A stretch of 64,000 nucleotides of DNA from JAEUNJ01 sp052035955 (GCA_052035955.1 JBPOHD010000027.1:1-64000), one strand, 5' to 3'. Shown: positions 8,048-17,255, counted from the stretch's first letter. The notes: generated from the sequence alone by a model not told the origin. A program made the numbers and translations.

Positions 8048-10315
8048 ATGAAGAACTGGGGTATCGAGGCCCGGGTGTTGTTCGTGGCGCTGGTGCCGGG
8101 TGCGGTCGTCGCCTTCGCACTGGCGGCCTATTTCCTCGCCGTCCGGTATGGCGACACGGAGAAGGAGCTGGTCAGCCGCGGCCAGGCACTGGCGCGCCAA
8201 TTGGCCCAGGCTGCCGAATATGGGGCATTTTCGGGCAATGTCGTGGAACTGCGCCGGTTGGCCGTGATGGCCTCGCGGGAATCGGACGTCACTGCGATCA
8301 CCTTTGCCGACCGTGACGGAACGCCCTGGGTCATTGCCGGCTCGCCACAGGTCCCGGCCGTCCGACCGGGGAGACTCGCCGGCGAGCCGGCGACCGCTCC
8401 CGATGGCATGACCCTGGCGTTCGACGCCCGCATCGAAACCGTCCCCACCCTCCTGGACGAATCGTCCCCGCCCTCGCAACAGCCGGAGACCCCGGAGTCG
8501 CTGGGAACGGTCCACGTGGAAATGTCGCGTCACCAGGTCGAGACACGGAAGTGGGAGATACTCGGTGTGACGGCCGGTCTGTTCGCCCTGCTCATGGTGG
8601 CGGCAGGCTTCCTTGCCCGCCGACTCGGGCGCGACGTGACCAATCCGCTGCGCGATCTCGAGAAAGCGGTCTCGGACATCCGGATCGGGCGTCTCGACGC
8701 ACGGGTACCGCCCCACCCGGCGGGCACCCTGCGCATCCTCGAGGATGGCGTCAACGCCATGGCAGCAGCCCTCGCCGCGGCCCGGCAACGCAGCGAATCC
8801 GCGCTCGCCGACAGCGAAGCCGCCCTGCGCCGCCAGCATGAGTTCGCCGATGCCCTGCTCAAGGCCCAATCGGACGCCGGCATCGCCACGGTCGTCGTCG
8901 AGGACGGCCGGGTGGTTTACAGCAACCCGGCCATGCGGCTGATGAGCGGCTACTCCGAAGTAGAGCTCACCCAACTGCCCAGTTTCATCCAGTTGATCCA
9001 CCCGAATGCCCACGGCTTCATCCTGGAGAACTACAAGCGGCGCCTCTCGGGGGAGGCCGTCGACAACCGTTACGAGATACCTTATGTGAACCGGCAGGGG
9101 GAAGTCCGCTATGCCGAGGTGTCCATAGCCCGCATTCCGACGGCGGGGGGCAACGGCGTCCTGGTCGTGGCCTTCGACAGCACCAAGCGCAAGCTGGACG
9201 AGGAACGGCTCGCCCTGGCCCATGCGGAACTGCGCGAGCAGAAGGAAGCCGCCGAGCGGGGGAGCCTGGCCAAGTCGCGCTTCCTGGCCGCTGCCAGCCA
9301 CGACCTCCGTCAACCCCTTCATGCCCTGTCGCTGTTCGCCAGCGAACTGGAGGCCGTCGCCCAGCCGGCCCAGAGGCGCCTCGTACAACAGATCGGTACC
9401 GCGGCCGAGTCCATGCACGAGATGCTCGCCGCCCTCCTCGACATCTCCCGCATCGACCTCGCCGGGCTGGAGCCCAAGGTCCTGTCCTTCCCCCTCGCCC
9501 CCTTCCTCGAAAAGATACTGGCCGGGCATATCGACCAGGCCCGCAGGAAGAATCTCAGGATTGCCCTCGTGCCTTGCAGCGTCTGGGCAAGAAGCGATCC
9601 GCGCCTGCTGGAACGCATCGTGGCCAACCTGCTCAGCAATGCCATCCGCTACACCGCCGAGGGCGCGATCGCCATGGGCGTACGGCGGGCCGGCGACAAG
9701 CTGCGCCTGGAGATCTGGGATACAGGGATTGGCATGGAGGAAAGGCACATCCCCCTCGTGTTCCAGGAGTTCTACCAGGTCGCGAATCCCGAACGGGATG
9801 CGCGCAAAGGCCTCGGCCTAGGCCTCTCGATCGTGGACCGCCTCGCCCAGGCCCTGGCACACCCGATCAAGGTGCGTTCCGTCCCGGGACGGGGGTCCGT
9901 ATTCTCCGTGGAGTTGCCCCGGGCCTTGCCCCAGTCGCCGGCCCCTGCCGGGGCTTCCGCGCACGAGGCCGAGGCCCATTCCGAGGTCCTCGTCGTGGCG
10001 CCCGCCGACCAGGAACGCGCACGGCTGTGCGACAAGCTCATCGAATGGGGAATTCATGTGACGGCCGTCGCCAATCCGGCAGAAGCCCTCCGGACAGCCG
10101 CCGGCGCGGCCTTGATCATTTGCGACGAATCCATGCTCGAGATCCTGGCGACGCAGATGAGCGCCTCGGGCCTCCCCCCTCCCCCGTTGCTGGTGATCGG
10201 CAACCCGGCGGGAAAGGATGCGGCGACGCATATCGTGAAACCCGTGCGCCCGGCCAAATTGAGGGCATTGCTGCAGCACCTGCTGCCGGACGCCTTCTCC
10301 ACTACCGACAGCTGA
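8048..10315 (+). CDS. Hybrid sensor histidine kinase (HAMP-PAS-HisKA-HATPase with a divergent receiver)
   Basis: This 755-residue membrane kinase has a first helix at residues ~10-32, an extracytoplasmic region to ~170 and a second helix at ~172-190. HAMP (~190-245), PAS (~270-385), HisKA with phospho-accepting His418 (AASHDLRQPL) and an ATPase domain (NLLSNAIRYT, DTGIGM, GLGLGLSI) follow. The last ~110 residues resemble a receiver: the central Asp (IICDESML) and Lys (HIVKPVRPAK) remain, but the N-terminal acidic pair is weak. A NarL-type regulator is encoded convergently 9 bp downstream. The stimulus is unknown. Confidence 0.9.
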   Translation: MKNWGIEARVLFVALVPGAVVAFALAAYFLAVRYGDTEKELVSRGQALARQLAQAAEYGAFSGNVVELRRLAVMASRESDVTAITFADRDGTPWVIAGSPQVPAVRPGRLAGEPATAPDGMTLAFDARIETVPTLLDESSPPSQQPETPESLGTVHVEMSRHQVETRKWEILGVTAGLFALLMVAAGFLARRLGRDVTNPLRDLEKAVSDIRIGRLDARVPPHPAGTLRILEDGVNAMAAALAAARQRSESALADSEAALRRQHEFADALLKAQSDAGIATVVVEDGRVVYSNPAMRLMSGYSEVELTQLPSFIQLIHPNAHGFILENYKRRLSGEAVDNRYEIPYVNRQGEVRYAEVSIARIPTAGGNGVLVVAFDSTKRKLDEERLALAHAELREQKEAAERGSLAKSRFLAAASHDLRQPLHALSLFASELEAVAQPAQRRLVQQIGTAAESMHEMLAALLDISRIDLAGLEPKVLSFPLAPFLEKILAGHIDQARRKNLRIALVPCSVWARSDPRLLERIVANLLSNAIRYTAEGAIAMGVRRAGDKLRLEIWDTGIGMEERHIPLVFQEFYQVANPERDARKGLGLGLSIVDRLAQALAHPIKVRSVPGRGSVFSVELPRALPQSPAPAGASAHEAEAHSEVLVVAPADQERARLCDKLIEWGIHVTAVANPAEALRTAAGAALIICDESMLEILATQMSASGLPPPPLLVIGNPAGKDAATHIVKPVRPAKLRALLQHLLPDAFSTTDS

Positions 10316-10324
10316 ACCGCCCGA

Positions 10325-10957
10325 TCAGGCTGAGCGCGCGCGTTGTTTCGGCTTATTCACCAGCAGGAGGGCCTGGGCCCGGTTGGCCACGTTCAAGGCC
10401 TTGAGAATGGCCGAAACGTGGATCTTCACCGTCCCCTCGGTGAGCCCGAGTATTTCGCCGATCTGGCGATTGGTCTTGCCCTGGGCCAGCAGGTCGAGCA
10501 CCCGGGTTTGCGCTACCGTGAGTCCATAGCGCTCCGCCGTCGTCCGCCCCCTGCCCCTTTCCTGCTGGAATCGGGGCGGCAGGAAGACCTCCCCGTCCAG
10601 CACGCTGCGCAGGGCTCCCAGCAGTATCGCCGTCGAACTCGACTTCGGCACGAAGCCCGAGGCCCCCGACTTGATCGCCCGGGCGATGGTATCGGAGTCC
10701 TCGAGGGCCGAAAGCACGACCACCGGCGTCGCCGGATAGCGCTTGCGCAACGCCCCGAGCAGCCCCATCCCGTTGGTATCGGGAAGCATGAGATCGAGCA
10801 GCATCAGGTCGATTTCGGGATGTCGTTCCAGGGCCGCCAGGGCCTCTTCGGCATTGGCTGCGCCGAGCGTCGACACATTGCTCTCCAGGTTCCTCAGGGT
10901 TTGCAGCAGGCCCTCCCGAACCAGGGCATGATCTTCGACGACGAGGATGGTCAGCAC
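10325..10957 (-). CDS. NarL/FixJ-type response regulator (REC plus LuxR HTH)
   Basis: This 210-residue protein has a complete receiver domain with acidic pocket Glu8/Asp9, phospho-acceptor Asp55 (LLDLMLPD) and Lys105 (VPKSSS). A LuxR-type helix-turn-helix (about 145-200) follows, with LTVAQTRVLDLLAQGKTNRQ and LTEGTVKIHVSAIL. It starts at a GTG. It is convergent with the hybrid kinase next door, which is its likeliest phosphodonor although the two are not in one operon. Confidence 0.93.
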   Translation of the reverse strand: MLTILVVEDHALVREGLLQTLRNLESNVSTLGAANAEEALAALERHPEIDLMLLDLMLPDTNGMGLLGALRKRYPATPVVVLSALEDSDTIARAIKSGASGFVPKSSSTAILLGALRSVLDGEVFLPPRFQQERGRGRTTAERYGLTVAQTRVLDLLAQGKTNRQIGEILGLTEGTVKIHVSAILKALNVANRAQALLLVNKPKQRARSA

Positions 10958-11068
10958 GATTTCAACCGATGATCGATGACGGTTGCGAGTGTAACGCGAT
11001 TAGGGCGGGCTTGGCGCATAGGCATCCCGTATCGGTTATGATCGAACGAAACCCCAAGGAGGTGCCAG

Positions 11069-11449
11069 ATGAGCAACCAGAATCCCGATCCCCTCGATTT
11101 CCTGAAGCAGATGTGGGGCAACATGGGCTTCCCCCTGCCCGGAATCGTGACCCCGACGCTGGACGTGGACGAGTTGGACAAGCAGATTGCCAACCTGAAG
11201 GCCGTCGAAGGATGGCTGAAGATGAACCTGCAGACCCTGCAGATGAGCATCCAGGGCCTCGAGATGCAGCGTCTGACCCTGCGCACCATGCAGGCCATCA
11301 GTGAATCGGCCAGCGGCGAGAACGCCGGCAACCTGTTCTCCAATGCCGCCGCCGCGTTCAATCCGGCGTTCTGGCCCTGGGGTCTGGGCCAAAAGACGGA
11401 AGCGGCCGGCGCGGAGACGACTCCGGACGAGCCGAAGAAGAAGAAGTAG
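11069..11449 (+). CDS. phaM: PhaM-type polyhydroxyalkanoate granule regulatory protein
   Basis: This 126-residue protein has the PhaM architecture. The N-terminus reads DPLDFLKQMWGNMG, the core is an amphipathic helical region (DVDELDKQIANLKAVEGWLK, then LQTLQMSIQGLEMQRLTLRT), and the tail is lysine-rich (EPKKKK) of the kind that lets PhaM bind DNA. In Ralstonia PhaM activates PHA synthase and attaches storage granules to the nucleoid. A strong Shine-Dalgarno AAGGAGGT precedes the ATG. No other pha gene is in the window. Confidence 0.85.
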   Translation: MSNQNPDPLDFLKQMWGNMGFPLPGIVTPTLDVDELDKQIANLKAVEGWLKMNLQTLQMSIQGLEMQRLTLRTMQAISESASGENAGNLFSNAAAAFNPAFWPWGLGQKTEAAGAETTPDEPKKKK

Positions 11450-11535
11450 GCGGCCGTCCCGCGCGGCTACGGTTGGCGCACCCCGCCGTCGGGGTGGTTG
11501 GCGGGCCGCACCACCGGCCCCCCGCGCGGCCGTCC

Positions 11536-12768
11536 TCAGTCGTACTTTCGCGCGTCCTCGATCACCTTGCCGTCGTTGGCCAGGCTCCCCGGGGCGGCAA
11601 AGCGCACCTCGCCGCGCAGTTTCGTGACATCGCGCAGGCTGTCGGCGATGGACAGGCCCAGGGACTCGTCCGCCACCGCCTCGCAGATCAGGGTCATCTG
11701 GTCGTTGCTGTCCGGATTGGTCACCACCAAGCGCGCCCGGGCGATGGCCGGATGGCGCTTGACCACCTCGGCGACCTGCTCGGGATGGACGAACATGCCC
11801 TTCACCTTGGTCGTCTGGTCGGCGCGCCCCATCCAGCCCCGGATGCGCATGTTGGTCCGGCCGCAGGGAGAAAGGCCGGGGAGCACCGCCGACAGGTCCC
11901 CGGTACCAAAACGGAGCAGGGGGTAGTCCCCGTTGAAGTTGGTGACCACCACCTCGCCCACCTCCCCTTCCGGCACCGGATCCCCCGTCCCCGGGCGGAC
12001 GATCTCGACGATCACCCCCTCGTCGACGACGAGCCCCTCGCGGGCCGCCGTCTCATAGGCGATGACCCCCAGGTCGGCGGTCGCGTAGGCCTGGTAGCCC
12101 TCCACTCCACGGGCGCGCAGCGCTTCCCTCACCGGCGGCAGGAAGGCCTCGCCGGAGACCAGGGCCTTGCGCAGGGCCGGAATCGCCACCCCCAGTTCAT
12201 CCGCCTTCTCGAGCAGGATGCGCAGGAAGGACGGTGTACCCACGTAGCCGTTCGGCTGCAGGTCGCCCATGGCCTGGGCCTGCTGCTCGGTCTGCCCGAC
12301 GCCGCCCGGAAACACCGTGCAGCCCAGGGCCCGCGCACCCGCCTCGAGGATCCAGGCCCCCGGCGTCATGTGGTAGGAGAAACTGTTGTGGATCAGGTCG
12401 CCCGGCCGGAAGCCGGCCGCGAACAGCGATCGGGCCGTCCGCCAGTAGTCGTCGCCGCGCCCCTCCGGCTCGTAAATGGGACCGGGTGACGAGAACACCC
12501 GGCCGAGCCGCCCCCACCCGGAGGTGACCAGGCCGCCGAATGGCCGCCGCGCCTTCTGCAGCTCGATCAGCGCGTGCTTGCGCAGCACCGGCAGCGCCGC
12601 CAGCGCCGCCCGGGAATTCACTCCCACCGGGTCGATCCCGGCCAGGGCCTCGGCGTAGTAGGGGGCATTCGCCTTCGCGTGGGCCACCTGCTCGGGCAGC
12701 CGCGCCATCAGGTCCCGTTCGCGCTCCGCCGGGTCGCGGGTTTCCAGTGCGTCGAAATGTTCAGCCAT
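11536..12768 (-). CDS. Phenylacetate-CoA ligase-like adenylate-forming enzyme
   Basis: This 410-residue protein belongs to the PaaK-like branch of acyl-adenylate enzymes: SSPGPIYEPEG occupies the phosphate-loop region, followed by SFSYHMTPGAW, YVGTPSFLRILLEKA and the C-terminal RIRGWMGRADQTTKVKGMFV. The glycine-rich ATP loop is atypical (SSPGPIYE instead of SSGTTGKPT), so activity should not be assumed. It is the last gene of the liv operon, suggesting CoA activation of whatever that transporter imports. Confidence 0.82.
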   Translation of the reverse strand: MAEHFDALETRDPAERERDLMARLPEQVAHAKANAPYYAEALAGIDPVGVNSRAALAALPVLRKHALIELQKARRPFGGLVTSGWGRLGRVFSSPGPIYEPEGRGDDYWRTARSLFAAGFRPGDLIHNSFSYHMTPGAWILEAGARALGCTVFPGGVGQTEQQAQAMGDLQPNGYVGTPSFLRILLEKADELGVAIPALRKALVSGEAFLPPVREALRARGVEGYQAYATADLGVIAYETAAREGLVVDEGVIVEIVRPGTGDPVPEGEVGEVVVTNFNGDYPLLRFGTGDLSAVLPGLSPCGRTNMRIRGWMGRADQTTKVKGMFVHPEQVAEVVKRHPAIARARLVVTNPDSNDQMTLICEAVADESLGLSIADSLRDVTKLRGEVRFAAPGSLANDGKVIEDARKYD

Positions 12769-12796
12769 GACAATTTCCTAGTAAGGGGAGGGGCCC

Positions 12797-12880
12797 AGAG
12801 CGCCAAGCGATGCAAGGCGCGAGGGGGCGCCGCATAGCAGCGCTATGCAAGCCCCCGAGCAACGCCGCAGCGCGCCGCGC
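12797..12880 (-). repeat. Intercistronic palindromic element between livF and the PaaK-like gene
   Basis: The core is GCATAGC (12832-12838), loop AGC and GCTATGC (12842-12848), flanked by GGGGGC/GCCCCC arms (12823-12828 and 12851-12856). Outer arms rich in GCGC (AGCGCCAAGCG and CGCCGCAGCGC) extend it. It looks like a bacterial interspersed palindrome. It lies in the mRNA between two co-directional genes and may limit or stabilise downstream expression. Confidence 0.7.
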
Positions 12881-12892
12881 GATCGGGGTTCC

Positions 12893-13696
12893 TCAAGCGA
12901 GCCAGCGTTTGCGGCGGCGGTAATGCTTGATGTCGCGGAAGCTCTTCCGCCCCTGGGACGACAGCCCGAGGTAGAACTCCTTCACGTCTTCGTTGTCCCG
13001 CAGGTCCTTGGCCTCGCCCTCCATCACGACCCGCCCGTTTTCCAGGATGTAGCCGAAGTCGGCATAGCGCAGGGCAACCATGGTGTTCTGCTCGGCCAGG
13101 AGGAAGCTCACCTTCTCCCGGCTGTTCAGGTCCCTGACGATCTCGAAGATTTCCTCGACGATCTGCGGCGCCAGGCCCATCGAAGGCTCGTCGAGCAGGA
13201 TCATTTCCGGACTGGCCATCAGGGCCCGGCCGATGGCGGTCATCTGCTGCTCGCCGCCGGAGGTATAGCCGGACTGGGAAGTCCGCCGCTGCTTCAGGCG
13301 CGGGAAGTAGGTGTAGACCTTTTCCAGGTTCTGCTTCAGCTGGGCCCGCGACAGGGACTGGGTGTAGGCACCCGTCAGCAGGTTCTCCTCCACCGTCAGG
13401 TGGCCGAAGCAGTGGCGCCCCTCCATGACCTGGATGACGCCGCCCTTGACCAGCTCGTTGGGCGTCAGCTGGTCCACCCGGCGGCCCTGGAACTCGATGT
13501 TGCCCTTGGTCACCTCGCCGCGCTCGGCGCGCAGCAGGTTGGAGATCGACTTCAGCGTCGTCGTCTTGCCGGCCCCGTTGGCGCCCAGCAGGGCCACGAT
13601 CTTGCCCTGGGGCACCTGGAGGGAGACACCCTTGAGGACGAGGATGACGTGGTCGTAGATGACCTCGATGTTGTTGACGGTCAGGTAGGCGCTCAT
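12893..13696 (-). CDS. livF: Branched-chain-amino-acid-type ABC transporter ATPase, LivF
   Basis: This 267-residue ATPase has Walker A GANGAGKTTT, a variant signature TSGGEQQM, Walker B MILLDEPSMGLAP and the switch region LLAEQN. It powers a Liv/HAAT-type importer together with LivG. It is longer than many LivF proteins because of a basic tail (SFRDIKHYRRRKRW). The gene follows the substrate-binding-protein gene by 76 bp, with a strong hairpin between them. Confidence 0.93.
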   Translation of the reverse strand: MSAYLTVNNIEVIYDHVILVLKGVSLQVPQGKIVALLGANGAGKTTTLKSISNLLRAERGEVTKGNIEFQGRRVDQLTPNELVKGGVIQVMEGRHCFGHLTVEENLLTGAYTQSLSRAQLKQNLEKVYTYFPRLKQRRTSQSGYTSGGEQQMTAIGRALMASPEMILLDEPSMGLAPQIVEEIFEIVRDLNSREKVSFLLAEQNTMVALRYADFGYILENGRVVMEGEAKDLRDNEDVKEFYLGLSSQGRKSFRDIKHYRRRKRWLA

Positions 13697-13738
13697 GCTG
13701 GGACTCGGAGGGCGGAATCGTTCTGGGTTCGGGAGGGC

Positions 13739-13756
13739 GGCGCCCCGGGGGGCGCC
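13739..13756 (-). terminator. GC hairpin between the binding-protein gene and livF
   Basis: A perfect 8-bp stem GGCGCCCC/GGGGCGCC with a 2-base loop lies in the 76-bp spacer. There is no T-run, so it is better read as a processing or mRNA-stabilising hairpin than a true terminator. Such hairpins after binding-protein genes often raise binding-protein levels over downstream transporter subunits. Confidence 0.5.
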
Positions 13757-13772
13757 ACCCGTCCTGCTGCGT

Positions 13773-15125
13773 TTACTTCTTGCCCTTGGCCGGCGCCGCG
13801 TCACCCGCAGCGCATTCCACCGGGGTGATCTTCTTCTCCTCGGCATACTTCTTCGCCGAGGCGTCGAGCAGTTGGCGGACCAGCTTGCGGTTGCCCTCGA
13901 AGTAATCGGTCAGCTTGTTCCACTTGGCGCCATCCCACTGCTGGAACATCACCAGGCCGGACCCCTCGTGGTCGGTGCAGCTCACCTTCAGGTCGGGCAT
14001 CATGCCGGCGGCGCCCAGTTCCTTGAGCTTCGCCTGGTCGATCTTCAGGTTCTCCAGGCCCCAGCGGATCTCCTCGCCGGACAGCACCTTCTTGCCGTAC
14101 TTTTCCTGGGCCTTGCGGATGGCCTCGACGGTGATGATGCCGTGCAGGACGCCGCGGGAGTACAGGACGGAGCCGATCTTCGTCGCGTCCTTCATGTTGC
14201 CCTTGCCGGCGCCGTAAACGGTCTTCTGGATCTCCTGGATCAGCGGGATGTCCTTGCCCGTGATGCCGAAGTTGGCGGCGATGTAGCCCTTGGCGCCCGG
14301 ACCGGCGGGAACCGTGTCCTCCTCGGCGCCGGCCCACCAGACGCCGACCATGCGCTCGCGCGGGAAGCCTACCTTCTGGGCGGCCTGCAGGCCGGCGGAA
14401 TTCATGGCGCCCCAGCCCCAGAAGATCACCCAGTCCGGCTTGGCCTGGCGCACCTGCTGCCACTGGGCCGTCTGCTCGATGCCAGGGTGGGCGACGGGAA
14501 TCTCGACCAGTTCGAACTTGTTCAGGCCGGCTTCCGCGCGCAGCACTTCCAGCGGCTCCTTGCCGAAGGCCGAGTCGTGATAAACGAAGGCCACCTTCTT
14601 GCCCTTCAGGTCGGCCGTCTCCTTGCCGCCGTCGCGGGAGGCCATGAACTTCAGCATGGCCGAGGCCTGCATCTGGTAGGTGGTCACGAGCGGGAAGGCG
14701 TAGGGGAAGAAGCGGCCGTCGATGGCATCCGTGCGGCCGTAGCCGATCATGACCAGGGGCACCTTGTCGGCCAGGGTCTTGTCGAGCAGCGAATAGGAGA
14801 TGCCGGTGGACACCGGATGGATCATCGTCCCCTTGGTCGGGCTCTTGCCCTTCAGGCGCTCGTAGCACTCGACGCCGCGGGCGTTGTTGTACTCGGTCTC
14901 GCACTCTTCCCAGGCCAGCTTGACGCCATTGACCCCGCCCTTCATGTTGACCAGGTTCATGTAGTCAATCCAGCCGCCGAAGACCGAGATGCCGTTGTTG
15001 CCGTAGGGGCCGACGCGGTAGCTGAGCAGGGAGATGAACTGGTCATCCGCCTGCACGGCCGGGGCCGCCGTCAGCAGGGCGCCAATGGACGCCAGCGCCG
15101 CGAGGGTGTTTTTCAATTTGGTCAT
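13773..15125 (-). CDS. ABC transporter substrate-binding protein (Liv/HAAT type)
   Basis: This 450-residue periplasmic protein has a signal peptide (LKNTLAALASIGALLTAAPA, predicted cleavage after AVQA). The mature part is of the leucine-binding class: FGGWIDYMNLVNMKGGVNGV, ECETEYNNARGVECYERL, KGKKVAFVYHDSAFGKEPLE. It is longer than LivJ/LivK and resembles binding proteins found with acyl-CoA ligases in aromatic degraders, so the ligand may be an aromatic or fatty acid rather than an amino acid. The start chosen is the ATG at 15125, before the signal peptide. Confidence 0.88.
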   Translation of the reverse strand: MTKLKNTLAALASIGALLTAAPAVQADDQFISLLSYRVGPYGNNGISVFGGWIDYMNLVNMKGGVNGVKLAWEECETEYNNARGVECYERLKGKSPTKGTMIHPVSTGISYSLLDKTLADKVPLVMIGYGRTDAIDGRFFPYAFPLVTTYQMQASAMLKFMASRDGGKETADLKGKKVAFVYHDSAFGKEPLEVLRAEAGLNKFELVEIPVAHPGIEQTAQWQQVRQAKPDWVIFWGWGAMNSAGLQAAQKVGFPRERMVGVWWAGAEEDTVPAGPGAKGYIAANFGITGKDIPLIQEIQKTVYGAGKGNMKDATKIGSVLYSRGVLHGIITVEAIRKAQEKYGKKVLSGEEIRWGLENLKIDQAKLKELGAAGMMPDLKVSCTDHEGSGLVMFQQWDGAKWNKLTDYFEGNRKLVRQLLDASAKKYAEEKKITPVECAAGDAAPAKGKK

Positions 15126-15168
15126 GTTTGTCTCCTCCGTGTGTGAAATATCCAGGACTTCCCGCAAC

Positions 15169-16245
15169 TCAATGGGGGAAGGGCCAGATTCTGAGCTTTT
15201 CCTTGCCGATCTGCCACAGCCGGGCCAGGCCATGGGGCTCGACGGCGAGGAAGAAGATGATCAATGCGCCGAACACCATCAGTTCCATGTTCGAGGTGAC
15301 CTCGCTGGAGATCTCGATGCCGAACAGGCCGAACATCGGGTGCAGGGTGATGTTGAGCACGATGGGCAGCAGCACGATGAAGGCCGACCCCAGGAAGGAC
15401 CCGAGGATGGACCCGACGCCGCCGATGATGATCATGAACAGGATGCGGAAGGAGAGGTCCAGGGTGAAATACTCCGGCTCCACCGTCCCCAGGTAGCAGA
15501 ACGCCGCAAGGGCGCCAGCCACCCCGCAGTAGAAGGAACTGACCGCGAAGGCCAGCAGCTTGGTCTTCATCAGGGGGATGCCGATCACCTCGGCCGCCAC
15601 GTCCATGTCGCGCACCGCCATCCACGAGCGCCCCGTGTTCGAGCGCACCATGTTCTTCGCCGCCAGCGCCAGCACCGAGACGATGGAGAGCGTCAGCAGG
15701 TATTTCTTCACCGGCGTATCGATGGCGATCCCGAGCACGGTGATGTCCTGCGCCGAAATGACCCCGGAACTGGAGTAGTTGGAGAACCAGCCGAACTTGG
15801 TCAGGGCCCAGACCACGAAGAACTGCGCCGCCAGGGTCGCCACCGCCAGGTAGAAGCCCTTGATGCGCAGGGAAGGCAGGCCGAAGGCGATCCCGACCAG
15901 GGCGGCGCACAGCCCCCCCAGCAGGAAGGCGATCACCGGCGGCATGCCAGGCACGCGCAGGATGAAGTTGTAGGCGCCGAAGGCCCCCACGGCCATGAAG
16001 GCCGCCGAGCCGAGGGAGAGCTGCCCCGCGTATCCCGTCAGGATATTGAGCCCCAGGGCGGCCAGCGAGAAGATCAGGAAGGGAATGAGGATCGCCGAGA
16101 ACCAGTACTGATCGGCCACGAAGGGCACGACGGCGAAGGCGAAGACGACCAGCAGGCCGACGCCGATGCGGTCCTGGCGGATCGGGAAGATCTGCTGATC
16201 CGCCGCGTAACTGGTCTTGAACTGGCCGGTTTCTCTGTAGAACAT
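15169..16245 (-). CDS. livM: ABC transporter permease, LivM family
   Basis: This 358-residue permease has eight to ten membrane spans. The LivM landmarks are LGLNILTGYAGQLSLGSAAF, FGLPSLRIKGFYLAVATLAA and IIGGVGSILGSFLGSAFIVL. It forms the membrane pore with LivH. It follows livH in the operon, separated by a short frame that mixes features of both genes (16258-16338). The 43-bp gap to the binding-protein gene downstream contains a good GGAGGAGACAAAC ribosome site for the latter. Confidence 0.93.
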   Translation of the reverse strand: MFYRETGQFKTSYAADQQIFPIRQDRIGVGLLVVFAFAVVPFVADQYWFSAILIPFLIFSLAALGLNILTGYAGQLSLGSAAFMAVGAFGAYNFILRVPGMPPVIAFLLGGLCAALVGIAFGLPSLRIKGFYLAVATLAAQFFVVWALTKFGWFSNYSSSGVISAQDITVLGIAIDTPVKKYLLTLSIVSVLALAAKNMVRSNTGRSWMAVRDMDVAAEVIGIPLMKTKLLAFAVSSFYCGVAGALAAFCYLGTVEPEYFTLDLSFRILFMIIIGGVGSILGSFLGSAFIVLLPIVLNITLHPMFGLFGIEISSEVTSNMELMVFGALIIFFLAVEPHGLARLWQIGKEKLRIWPFPH

Positions 16246-16257
16246 ATCTTGTCTGCC

Positions 16258-16338
16258 TCAGACGCGGTCGATGTGCTTGTGGTTACTGCCGCTTCGCTTG
16301 ACTGCCACTTCGTTCAAGCCAGCCTTCCATGAAAACAT
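16258..16338 (-). other. 26-codon livM/livH chimeric scar ORF
   Basis: Between livH and livM is an intact small frame. Its start context (TGAGGGCGACATGTTT) mirrors the livH-stop/livM-start junction, and its last codons (KHIDRV, then TGA) repeat the last codons of livH with two base differences in a 20-base match. It has GAGGG before ATG. The arrangement is what remains if a tandem livH-livM pair lost everything from the first livM start to the second livH end. It could be a translated small peptide, but a recombination scar is the simpler reading. Confidence 0.65.
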
Positions 16339-16345
16339 GTCGCCC

Positions 16346-17239
16346 TCAGACCCGGTCGATATGCTTCTCGCCGAAGAGACCTTCGGGGCGAACGAGCAGG
16401 AACAGCAGCGCCAGTACGTAGGGGAACCAGTTCTCGATGCCGCCGCCCACCATGGGTCCGATATAGACCTCGGCCAGCTTTTCCGAGGCGCCGATGATCA
16501 GGCCGCCGACGATGGCCCCGGGGACCGATTCGAAGCCGCCAAGGATCAGCACCGGCAGCGCCTTCAGGGCCACGAAGGTGAGGGCGAACTGGACACCATT
16601 GCGGGCGCCCCAGAGCATGCCGGCCACCAGGGCCACGAAACCGGCCACGGACCAGATGATGGCCCAGATGTGCTGCAGGGGAATGCCGATGGACAGCGCC
16701 GCCTGGTGGTCGTCGGCCACCGCCCGCAGGGCCCGTCCGATCTTGGTCTTCTGGAAGAAGACCGCCAGCCCCGCCACCAGCATCCCGGCGATGGCCGCCG
16801 CGGTCAGGTCGAAGGAACTGATGACGATGTTGAATTGCTCGAGCACGTAGGGAATCGGCTCGTCCTGGATGCCCAGGTCGATGCGCCGCGTGCTGGCACC
16901 CCACATCATCTGGGCCAGGCCCTCGACGAAGAAGGAAAGCCCGATGGTCGCCATGAACAGCGTGATCTGGGGCTGGTTGACCAGGGGCCGCAGGACGACC
17001 CGCTCGGTCAGGATGCCGAGGATCACCATGGACCCCAGCGCCAGGACCACCGCCCCCGAGAAGGGCACCCCCTTTTCCATGATGCCGACGAAGGTCAGCG
17101 CCGCGAAATAGACCAGGGCCCCCTGGGCGAAGTTGAAGACCCCGGAGGCCTTGTAGATCAGCACGAAGCCGAGGGCCACCAGGGAGTACATGACACCCGA
17201 CAGGAGGCCGCCGATCAGGACTTCGAAGAAAAATTGCAT
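16346..17239 (-). CDS. livH: ABC transporter permease, LivH family
   Basis: This 297-residue permease has about eight membrane spans. Typical LivH segments include GLLSGVMYSLVALGFVLIYK, ASGVFNFAQGALVYFAALTF and a C-terminal VLALLFLLVRPEGLFGEK. It pairs with LivM. The gene starts 92 bp after livG across a spacer that carries an imperfect inverted repeat. Its final codons (KHIDRV, stop) recur 88 bp downstream in the scar frame. Confidence 0.93.
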   Translation of the reverse strand: MQFFFEVLIGGLLSGVMYSLVALGFVLIYKASGVFNFAQGALVYFAALTFVGIMEKGVPFSGAVVLALGSMVILGILTERVVLRPLVNQPQITLFMATIGLSFFVEGLAQMMWGASTRRIDLGIQDEPIPYVLEQFNIVISSFDLTAAAIAGMLVAGLAVFFQKTKIGRALRAVADDHQAALSIGIPLQHIWAIIWSVAGFVALVAGMLWGARNGVQFALTFVALKALPVLILGGFESVPGAIVGGLIIGASEKLAEVYIGPMVGGGIENWFPYVLALLFLLVRPEGLFGEKHIDRV

Positions 17240-17255
17240 TCTTTAGCTCCTAGCC

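Noticed and set aside
11041..11068. Another copy of repeat A upstream of phaM because of CCAAGGAGG
   Set aside because: Only the Shine-Dalgarno word is shared; neither the pairing arm nor the two upstream stems are present.
13739..13756. Rho-independent terminator ending the transporter operon before livF
   Set aside because: The hairpin is strong but lacks a T-run, and livF belongs functionally with the upstream genes; it is kept only as a processing/attenuation hairpin.
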